DNA of 12,473 nucleotides from Phoronis ovalis (lineage: Eukaryota > Phoronida > Phoronidae): contig JAOXYB010106937.1 of NCBI GenBank assembly GCA_028565635.1, forward strand, positions 1-12,473, in the 5' to 3' direction. The translations under genes were made by a program, and so were the position numbers. The notes beneath the pieces were generated by a model, which worked only from the letters and a program-made list of their open reading frames with translations, did not search any database and had not been told where the DNA came from. Positions 6,579 through 12,473 of this stretch are shown here, in pieces; within the stretch, counting starts at the first letter, position 1, and the number at the start of each line of letters is the position of its first letter.

Positions 6579-9096
6579 CTGTAAAAATTCGGTGACAAAT
6601 TGCAGTACTAAGGAAGACTAAGCAGGTTCCTAATAGGCACTATGAATGAAGCATCATTACAGGAAAGGTTTTACAATTCTCAACTTCTGCAAATACATCA
6701 CTGTGCAGCACTTTTAATATGTAGTCTCTGTGCAGTACTTTTAATATGTAGTCTCTGTGCAGCACTTTTAATATGTAGTCTCTGTGCAGTACTTTTAATA
6801 TGTAGTCTCTGTGCAGTACTTTTAATATGTAGTCGTTGTGCAGTACTTTTAATATGTAGTTGCTGTGCAGTACTCTACATAGTGCAACTTTCAATTTTGC
6901 TATCCATATAAAAATTGTAATTAGTTAAAACAGAAATTAACTTTATGTACAAATGTCAATCAAAACCTATCAGACTTCACATGAGGGACATCTGGAGGGC
7001 TTGAACAGTAACATGAGAGACATTTGGAGGCCTTGAACAGTAACTGCTTTAAAAAAGACATCTGGCGGCCTTGAACAGTAACTGCTTTAAAATAGATCTG
7101 GAGGCCTTGAACTTTAAAAGCTAAAGATTGCCCTTTGTCTAGCTATGTTCCTCAGACATACAAACTTTGGACCTTTTTTTAACATTGTTATATTAGATAA
7201 CGACAGCATCTGATCGACTTGCAAGTGAAAAGTCTAATTATACTGCCATGATTAATGAACCGGGGTGGAAATGGACCTCTAGGTATGGTCGTCATATTGA
7301 TTACAGTAAGCCACATTACATTAATATCTGGGTTAAACCCTAGCAACCACCGCTGAGAAGGCGTTTAAGGTACAACTATGCAGCAGGCACAGAACATACG
7401 GCGCCGATAGTAAAACATGCTGTACATGACAACCTAAATAATCTAGCTGATAGAGGTTCACGTCTAGACGTCGTATTTGTGAGAAGAATCAAGTCCTTTC
7501 ATTTAATAGTAGTGATGGCATCTAACAAGATGTTTATGTTTGGTGCCTTTTTATATCGACTACTCTACTTAAGCGTAATTTTTTGGCTTCGTTTATAACC
7601 CAGCGTATTCAAAAAACTATTTAGTATCCATGTAATAGATAGTACCGTTTATAAACCAGCGTATACAAAAAACTATTTAGTATCCATGTAATAGCTAGTA
7701 CCTTGCAGTATGGCCAGAGCTTCTTCCTTCGTTCGTGTTATTTTGTCAGACTTCCATGATGCTGGTCGACGAGACTCACAATGTTTGACTAGTAGATGTG
7801 AAGCACGTACTTGTTCTTCACCTCGGGGTGCAGAACCTGTGGGGGGCTCCCATTGACTTTCCTTTGTATGCACGTTCAGATAGTACGTCTGACCTAATAA
7901 CAAGAATCAGAAGGTTAAGGTCACAGTGATATTAAAATAATATTATAATATTAACAGAATAACAGATATCATATTTACACAAGAAATAACGGATCAAACT
8001 TATATAAGAAATGACAGATATACAAGGATACTATTATAGCAGCTTTTGGCCCGCACAGCTTTTATATAGTGGATGGATGTGATCAGGATGTGCCACTGGC
8101 TCATTTACCTTTTTTGACAAATTTTTGGGGAACCTTTTACACTTCTGTGATATATGACGGCGGATAAACAGTATATCAGGAGCCAAAACAGCTGACGTGT
8201 TTGACTAGTGCAGAACGTCATGAGCCAGGACTAGCCGGCCCCAGGGGGGGGTGTACTGCCATTCAAAGTTACTATATATGTGTGCCGCCTAATAGGCCCC
8301 CTTTTTTCAGCTCCATCATTTACCACAGGGTGTTTTTCGCACTTCTCAAAGCTTTATTTACCACAGGGTATACTTTTCTTGTTGGATATTTACTACAAGG
8401 TACATTTTCAAAAAAAAATCATTTACCACAGGGTGTATTTCTTGGAAAACGCATTTATGACAGGTATGAAAAAGTAAGGTTCGTAAATTTGTCCATACTT
8501 ATTTACCACAGGGTATCTATTTCTGGAGAGTTATTTACGACAGGGTATATTTTTCATTTACGACAGGGTATATTTTTGGTGATCTTCATTTACCACAGAG
8601 TCAGCTTTTTTTACCCTGGCCTGGGCCGCACATCCCTACCAACTTTTCTTTCACGTACCCCGGGTAGCCCGCACACAATAGTGGGGTAGTGAATAGAAAT
8701 TAGAATGATGACAGTATAACTTTCACACCCGCACACATGACAGATTTTTCCTAAGGAATGATGAAAATAAGACCCCAAAAAAACACTACATGTATCAACG
8801 CAAAATCCTGACAAAAATAGTGCAAATCCATGATATCAAACAAAGGAGTCAAAAAGAATATTAATATTTCTGTAATGACTAATGTAGATTGTAGTGGCGG
8901 GAAAGTGACTGATAAAACACAAAAGCGAAGTAGTTTACTGCCACTCCGTTAGTGTGTTTACAAACTTGCCAACACATTACGTAGTTATCCGGTCTGCAAA
9001 CAGTTATAATACAAAACGGTTTACCGATAGAGAGCATGAATACGAACCGTTGGACCGGCTTTGTCGCACTTCCCAGCCTTCAGGTACATCAGACAT
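6358..9096 (-). CDS. PIN1: Peptidyl-prolyl cis-trans isomerase PIN1 (parvulin, WW + PPIase), complete, three exons
   Basis: PIN1 binds phospho-Ser/Thr-Pro motifs through its WW domain and isomerises the following peptide bond, acting mainly in the nucleus in cell-cycle and transcription control. The joined exons 9096-9048, 7893-7702 and 6578-6358 give 153 residues (human 163). WW domain, about residues 4-36: Trp8, phosphate-binding Ser13 and Arg14, Tyr20, Trp31, Pro34. PPIase domain, about 45-153: His49, Lys53, Arg58, Arg59, Cys103, Leu112, Met120, Gln121, Phe124, Ser144 and His147 correspond to human His59, Lys63, Arg68, Arg69, Cys113, Leu122, Met130, Gln131, Phe134, Ser154 and His157. All known active-site residues are kept. 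The linker is about seven residues shorter than human. [10 protein letters not shown] replaces human DLGAFSRGQM and is closer, from memory, to yeast Ess1. The protein ends HIIERTG. Confidence 0.97.
6701..6876. repeat. 27-bp tandem array, about 6.5 copies, open on both strands
   Basis: (C/T)TGTGCAG starts at 6701, 6728, 6755, 6782, 6809, 6836 and 6863, exactly 27 bp apart, each followed by (T/C)ACTTTTAATATGTAGT. Nine-codon units give L-I-C-S-L-C-A-V-L on plus and V-L-H-R-D-Y-I-L-K on minus. Being inside a PIN1 intron, neither is likely to be translated. Confidence 0.95.
6981..7115. repeat. Imperfect tandem repeat, four copies, 32-38 bp
   Basis: TTGAAC recurs at 7001, 7033, 7071 and 7107, each preceded by TCTGG(A/C)GG(C/G)C or a close variant. 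Copies 2 and 3 are followed by AGTAACTGCTTTAAAA. Confidence 0.88.
7591..7702. repeat. 56-bp tandem duplication including the PIN1 exon 2 splice donor
   Basis: GTTTATAA.CCAGCGTAT starts at 7591 and 7647, and both copies run through AAAAAACTATTTAGTATCC to TAGTACC. On the minus strand the copy next to the exon gives AAG|GTACTAGC and the second gives ACG|GTACTATC, 56 bp further into the intron. Confidence 0.93.
7702..7893 (-). CDS. PIN1: PIN1 exon 2 (second half of WW, linker, start of PPIase)
   Basis: The acceptor TTGTTATTAG (reading the minus strand) and donor TGCAAG|GTACTAG enclose 192 bases. The reading is [19 protein letters not shown], a short linker, then [16 protein letters not shown] and [13 protein letters not shown]. 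It carries His49, Lys53 and the phosphate loop Arg58-Arg59. The open frame runs past the donor for ten more residues to a stop, so failure to splice here would truncate the protein. The donor region is duplicated 56 bp downstream in the intron. Confidence 0.96.
7894..9047 (-). other. PIN1 intron 1
   Basis: 1154 bp. It contains the 32-bp interrupted repeat at 8318-8603, a G-run near 8243-8251, and four scattered copies of (C/G)CCGCACA (near 8050, 8628, 8670 and 8728) flanking that repeat. The 162-codon open frame at 8201-8689 comes from the repeat. Otherwise nothing recognisable. Confidence 0.8.
8318..8610. repeat. Interrupted repeat: conserved ATTTACCACAGGGTAT core, nine copies, mostly 32-33 bp apart
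   Basis: The core starts at 8318, 8356, 8388, 8421, 8453, 8501, 8533, 8556 and 8588, spaced 38, 32, 33, 32, 48, 32, 23 and 32. About 16-20 bases of each unit are conserved and the remaining 10 or so vary. The core is an imperfect palindrome (TTTACC..GGTATA). Minus-strand units read TGTG|GTAAAT, resembling a 5' splice site. Confidence 0.85.
9048..9096 (-). CDS. PIN1: PIN1 exon 1 (start codon and first half of WW domain)
   Basis: Sixteen codons plus one base, reading [16 protein letters not shown] and then the donor AACG|GTTCGT. The start is chosen because it lies three residues before the WW signature (P-E-G-W) and has A at -3 (CAACAATG). An out-of-frame ATG lies eight bases upstream at 9104-9102. 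A short exon like this is easily missed by ORF calling; the match to human LPPGWEKRMSRSSG and the exact phase fit with the next exon support it. Confidence 0.93.
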
Positions 9097-9127
9097 TGTT
9101 GCATAATAAACCTAAAACGTATTTATA
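9097..9127 (-). promoter_or_regulatory. TATA-like motif and upstream ATG just before the PIN1 start
   Basis: Minus-strand TATAAAT at 9127-9121 is 31 bases before the PIN1 ATG, which would place a TATA-driven start almost at the codon. An out-of-frame ATG lies at 9104-9102. The sequence around it is AT-rich, so chance is possible. Confidence 0.25.
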
Positions 9128-9517
9128 GTTTGCTATGAAGATATGCAATTGCTTAAAAAATCACACGCTAGAATCCTAGTTAAAAGATATTAATACATTT
9201 TCCATGATACTTGCTAGATTATTACTTATCTTATGAGACGTGTGTTATTGTAGAAAATGTTGTTTTGTGTTAGTCGTCTGCGATCAAAGATCATGCAACG
9301 GTGCCTGTGATTGGATATCAGGAATAAATAAATTATCGAAATTGTGTCAGAGTAAATTATCATGAGTAAATACCAATAAAAATATTATTACCTTGAAATT
9401 AAAAATATAATATTTTATTTACTTTTATTACAGCACTTTTGTCAAAAGAGTAAAAAAAAATAAAAATATAATTTTATAAACCATGTTTGTGAACCTGCTG
9501 GCCCAACGAGATTTTAA
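9128..9517. other. AT-rich stretch upstream of PIN1
   Basis: No coding exon recognised on either strand. Strongly AT-rich at 9340-9480. It may be PIN1 5' UTR/promoter, or the spacer of a divergent gene pair with the promoter cluster to its right. Confidence 0.4.
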
Positions 9518-9575
9518 CCAATGAAAACCTCGGTTTCAATATTGGGGCGGACATAAACAATAATGGCGGAAGTGA
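9518..9575 (+). promoter_or_regulatory. Housekeeping-type promoter cluster, possibly bidirectional
   Basis: Seen within 58 bp: CCAAT (9518-9522), reverse CCAAT (ATTGG, 9541-9545), a GC box GGGGCGG (9544-9550), and ATGGCGGAAGTG (9563-9574), which fits known YY1 (ATGGCGG) and ETS (GGAAGTG) sites. It is the most GC-rich island in an AT-rich zone. It lies 420 bp from the PIN1 start and just left of a strong plus-strand splice donor, so it could serve either gene or both. Confidence 0.45.
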
Positions 9576-9667
9576 GAAAAAGTTTGTAAAGTTACTGTTA
9601 AAGTTTATTTGTAAATTTCCTCTTATATTATTGGGCACGAATGGATTATTATAACTACGTTGTCTAG
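9576..9667 (+). other. Probable first (mostly non-coding) exon of an unidentified rightward gene
   Basis: GTCTAG|GTAAGT at 9667/9668 is a near-consensus 5' splice site, placed about 100 bp after the promoter cluster. The only notable frame is M-D-Y-Y-N-Y-V-V from 9641, whose stop TAG is the last codon before the donor. This favours a 5' UTR with a short upstream ORF over a coding start. No downstream partner exon was recognised. The left end is arbitrary. Confidence 0.35.
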
Positions 9668-9851
9668 GTAAGTGTACATGTTAGTACTGTGACGATAGTG
9701 TAACTGAACATATGAACACGTATGCATAAAGTTTAGCGTCTTACAAAGTTGAATGAAACCAGCGGAGAAATTAATCAGCTGACACGAGATTATTTGTACA
9801 CCTATCCGTACACTGTATAAGGGACATAGACCATCTCGCATTAAGTACTAG

Positions 9852-9923
9852 TCCTGGCTGTATGACCCTACTATCGTTTACGCCTCGCCCGCAGACAAGC
9901 AATATAGGGTCATGTAGCCAGGA
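9852..9923. repeat. 72-bp inverted repeat: 19-bp stem with GC-rich 34-base loop
   Basis: TCCTGGCTGTATGACCCTA (9852-9870) faces TAGGGTCATGTAGCCAGGA (9905-9923). All 19 positions pair in RNA, two of them as G-U wobbles; as DNA the arms agree at 17 of 19. The loop contains CGCCTCGCCCGCAG, unlike the AT-rich surroundings. It could be a very small inverted-repeat element or a structured RNA. No clear target-site duplication is visible. Confidence 0.6.
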
Positions 9924-9925
9924 TA

Positions 9926-9956
9926 ATAATTATAATATATAATGTATTATAATTAT
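9926..9956. repeat. Perfect AT-only palindrome, 12-bp arms
   Basis: ATAATTATAATA (9926-9937) and TATTATAATTAT (9945-9956) with a 7-base spacer. It starts two bases after the preceding hairpin ends. Confidence 0.7.
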
Positions 9957-10574
9957 AAAGTACATTGTTTTTAGATGATTTTTTTGCAGTGACCAGTATC
10001 TTCTAGTGGTTCGAGTAGGTTTCCATGTAATCCTGTGTGCGAAGGGCCATTTCTTGTTGGCTGCATTATAAACTAGGGTCATTCTGTTATGGTATGTCTT
10101 CTGACATGAAATATTTTTCTTGATTTTGGTGACTACCAGGATTTTTTCTGTATTCTGATTGGACAATCTAGCTCCTGTTCTTGCTGTGATATCTGTCTGT
10201 TTAATGTGGTTGCACTTGTGCTGATCTAATGTAGAGCCCTCTTCCTTTTGCATGAGATCACAACTTCCACTTTCCCTTCTACTTTTTCCAAGTACTTGAC
10301 ACTATTGTGACATGTGGCTACTATTACTAAGCAATGTAAAATAGTGATTTGTAAATAAACACTTGATGGGCCCTGTGGGATATCTGATCAGATTACAATG
10401 GTTTTGGCACTCAACAGGCTGTCCAGTATAACTAAGTAATAATAAATATAGAAATGGACAAGCTGTGCATTCCAAACAGGTGTTATGTCATATCAGTAGT
10501 ACAATCAAGAAGCTATGGTGGAACATTATTGTTCTCCAGTTTAATATTACTTCATATCGTCTCTTCCAGGGCAC

Positions 10575-10606
10575 CAGTAACCTGGCTTTTTAGGGACAGG
10601 TTACTG
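10575..10606. repeat. Inverted repeat, perfect 10-bp arms, 12-base loop
   Basis: CAGTAACCTG (10575-10584) and CAGGTTACTG (10597-10606) enclose a loop with a T-run. A pyrimidine-rich CTCTTCCAG sits just upstream, so an acceptor here cannot be excluded, but no coding frame follows. Confidence 0.55.
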
Positions 10607-10730
10607 TGACTGGATATCTTTTGGAGTTCCAGACATTGTATTTGTAGTTCTGAATACATGACCCTACTGTGGACAGCCTATGGCTTTTCTGAAGTGTCAT
10701 AGATTTCTATCTCAGACCGGTCAAATTTCA

Positions 10731-10875
10731 ACTATGCTTCACACATGCACAACTATGCTTCACACATGCACACACATGCACAACTATGCTTCACACATGA
10801 ACACACATGCACAACTATGCTTCACACATGCACACACATGCACAACTATGCTTCACACATGCACACACATACACA
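10731..10875. repeat. 31-bp CA-rich tandem repeat, five copies
   Basis: ACTATGCTTCACACATG starts at 10731, 10752, 10783, 10814 and 10845 (first interval 21, then 31 each). The extra ten bases per unit are an added CACACATGCA. The open frame over it is only repeat. Confidence 0.93.
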
Positions 10876-11244
10876 ACAGCATAAAATGATGTGGTAGTAC
10901 TTATAAGAAACAGAAGAGTCGAGGACAGAAGCAAAATTTGTGTCAAATTCATTTATTTAAAATCGAGATAGTATCAGTTTTTTAAGTTCGACTGATCAGA
11001 GATAGGATAAATTTATGACAACGCTATAAACTGTCCATAACAAGGTCAGGTATTCAGGACAATTCCATTTGGTACGTGGATACACACTTTCATATTCTGT
11101 CTTGGTTTGTAGTTTGTACAACGCTAATTTTAAGTGGGTGATATTGCTTTCAGATTTCATGCCTAATAATATATTATTGCAAAAATGTGACGAAGTTATA
11201 GTATTCAATGGTATTGTGTATATATAAATATTATCCAAACTTAT

Positions 11245-11661
11245 GGTATACCAGTCTATACGGTGTTGACTCCGTGCTATGTGGTACTACATGGTACACC
11301 AGTCTACATTGTGTTGACTCCGTGCTATGTGGTACTACATGGTACACCAGTCTACATCGTGTTGACTCCGTGCTATGTGGTACTACATGGTACACCAGTC
11401 TACATCATGTTGACTCCATGCTATGTGGTACTACATGGTACACCAGTCTACATTGTGTTGACTCCGTGCTATGTGGTACTACATGCCATCTCGTGTTGAC
11501 TCCGTGCTATGTGGTACTACATGGTGCACCAGTCTACATCGTGTTGACTCCGTGCTATTTGGTGCTACATGGTACACCAGTCTACATGTTGACTCCGTGC
11601 TATTTGGTACTACATGGTACACCAGTCTACATCGTGTTGACTCCATGCTATGTGGTACTGC
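11245..11661. repeat. 48-bp tandem array, nine copies, codon-multiple units
   Basis: GTTGACTCC(G/A)TGCTAT recurs at 11265, 11313, 11361, 11409, 11457, 11495, 11543, 11588 and 11636. Spacing is 48 except for one 38-bp unit (10-bp deletion) and one 45-bp unit (3-bp deletion). In one plus frame each full unit encodes Y-T-S-L-H-x-V-D-S-V-L-C-G-T-T-W. The 10-bp deletion shifts the frame, and other frames take over, so there is no sign of protein-level constraint. Confidence 0.95.
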
Positions 11662-12242
11662 AGGCTTTATTTAGCTATTCATAATGTCAAATAATGATGT
11701 CACAGCGGTAACATGTCATTACTGTAACATTTCGTAGGCTGAACATTTCCTAATTGAATAATTAGCCATCAGCCAATCAAAAGAAAACTTTCTTTAAATT
11801 GTTTCCGAATGTTGATGAAGACTGAAGCGTGAATTATGATAATGTTTTAATTCAAAACTGATCTGATTCTGATTTACTGTCATGTAAAATCAAGGAATGT
11901 CATGTACAATCAGTATTTTACAAAAACTTATTTTAAATTCAGAATCTAGACCACAGTTTTGATAGACATGCCACCAGGGCAGGAGACATGACTATTTGGG
12001 GGTGTGGAACATTTCAATAAATAGATAATTATATATCATGTACAGTGTGAAATATGTTAATTAGTCACCCAGCAGTTTATTATAAACAGTATGGATGTGG
12101 TGGGTACATACTTTAATGATAGAATGCAGAAGGTAATATCCTGTCTAGTCTACCTGTTTACAGGTGCTTGACCTGTTAATAACTTTTCACTGAACACTAC
12201 CTTATATAAAGCCCACATATACTCAACTCTTCTTATCTATGA

Positions 12243-12330
12243 GTCAGATAAACCTCAACAGATTTATGCTCAGTTATAACATATATTTAGTCAGATAAAC
12301 CTCAACAGATTTATACTCAGTTATAACATA
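12243..12330. repeat. 47-bp tandem duplication, about two copies
   Basis: GTCAGATAAACCTCAACAG starts at 12243 and 12290, followed in both by ATTTAT(G/A)CTCAGTTATAACATA. It merges into the 59-bp array on its right through the shared CTCAGTT(A/G)TAACATA. Confidence 0.92.
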
Positions 12331-12473
12331 GATTGAGTATAATCAGGCCAGTCTCAGCCTTAATTTTGTCAGTGCTCAGTTGTAACATAGATTGATTATA
12401 ATCAGGCCAGTCTCAGCCTTAATTTTGTCAGTGCTCAGTTGTAACATAGATTGATTATAATCAGGCCAGTCTC
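12317..12473. repeat. 59-bp tandem array, at least 2.6 copies, cut by window end
   Basis: GATTGA(G/T)TATAATCAGGCC starts at 12331, 12390 and 12449, exactly 59 bp apart. Copies 2 and 3 are almost identical, and the array continues past the window. Confidence 0.95.

Larger units (their letters stand above)
6579..7701 (-). other. PIN1 intron 2
   Basis: 1123 bp between donor 7701 and acceptor 6579 (minus strand). It holds three tandem arrays (56, 32-38 and 27 bp). The remainder (about 7120-7590) shows nothing I recognise. Confidence 0.85.
9668..12473. other. No recognisable coding sequence; hairpins and tandem arrays
   Basis: If the 9667 donor is real this is a long first intron. Seen: hairpins at 9852-9923, 9926-9956 and 10575-10606, arrays of 31, 48, 47 and 59 bp, and an isolated AATAAA at 10354-10359. 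Open frames on minus at 9930-10253 and 10996-11238, and on plus through 11045-11227, match no family I know and have no supporting splice pattern. Between 11662 and 12235 I see nothing. Confidence 0.6.

Noticed and set aside
6640-6911. Open frames on both strands over the 27-bp array
   Set aside because: A 27-bp period keeps all frames without a stop open. The array lies in PIN1 intron 2, and the peptides are pure repeat.
8318-8610. CRISPR-like array (short conserved core, ~32-bp steps, variable spacers)
   Set aside because: The locus is a spliced animal gene intron; cores are only ~16 bp and imperfect, spacers are about 10-16 bp and irregular, and no cas genes are present.
8201-8689. 162-codon plus-strand open frame
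   Set aside because: It runs through the interrupted repeat inside PIN1 intron 1 on the opposite strand; the same core appears in three different frames (YHRV, TTGY, LPQG), so there is no protein-level constraint.
9563-9589. Short frame M-A-E-V-R-K-S-L from ATGGCGG as a protein start
   Set aside because: Stops after eight codons with no splice donor before the stop; ATGGCGG is better explained as part of a promoter/YY1-type site.
9930-10253. 107-codon minus-strand open frame
   Set aside because: No family resemblance, starts without context, and ends in the AT palindrome; no splice or codon-bias support.
11045-11227. Open plus-strand stretch containing an ILLSDFMPNNILL-like peptide, and the antisense frame 10996-11238
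   Set aside because: Both strands are open over the same bases, no known domain is recognised, and no convincing exon borders were found. Left unannotated, not proved absent.
11208-11684. 158-codon open frame over the 48-bp array as a repeat protein gene
   Set aside because: The unit is a multiple of three, which keeps frames open by chance. A 10-bp deletion switches the frame without a stop, other frames are equally open, and the composition (many C and W) matches no known repeat protein.

Overview
The window is animal nuclear DNA: AT-rich, with GT-AG introns, poly(A) signals and two conserved eukaryotic housekeeping genes split into small exons. The protein sequences and the density of tandem repeats suggest an invertebrate, possibly a mollusc or other lophotrochozoan. 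That placement is a guess, because nothing seen here is diagnostic.

Left half, plus strand: the 3' part of the gene for casein kinase 2 regulatory subunit beta (CK2-beta, CSNK2B). Exon 239-314 and exon 512-701 encode the four-cysteine zinc module and the region after it. They are followed by two separate, intact versions of the last coding exon, at 2662-2767 and 5308-5428. Both have acceptor sites in the same phase and encode the same 17-residue CK2-alpha-binding segment, largely with different synonymous codons, followed by unrelated tails. The layout predicts two isoforms made by alternative terminal exons. The first ~97 residues of the protein lie upstream of the window.

Middle, minus strand: a complete three-exon gene for the phospho-Ser/Thr-Pro prolyl isomerase PIN1 (exons 9048-9096, 7702-7893, 6358-6578; 153 residues), convergent with CK2-beta. 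Candidate poly(A) signals of the two genes lie about 45 bp apart near 5717-5772.

Right part: a housekeeping-type promoter cluster (CCAAT, GC box, ATGGCGG/ETS-like) near 9518-9575 and a strong 5' splice site at 9667/9668 suggest the first exon of an unidentified rightward gene. No further coding exon is recognisable to 12473. That stretch holds hairpins and repeat arrays.

The most unusual theme is local tandem duplication: about 17 mutually unrelated arrays (periods 27 to 91 bp) in 12.5 kb. Several include gene parts. A 75-bp array at the left edge carries decayed copies of the end of the preceding CK2-beta exon with its 5' splice site. A fragment of exon 239-314 recurs in its own intron. The codons for the end of CK2-beta tail B, with its stop, are repeated into the 3' UTR. 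The 5' splice site of PIN1 exon 2 is duplicated. The repeated terminal CK2-beta exon may be the one product of this process kept by selection.
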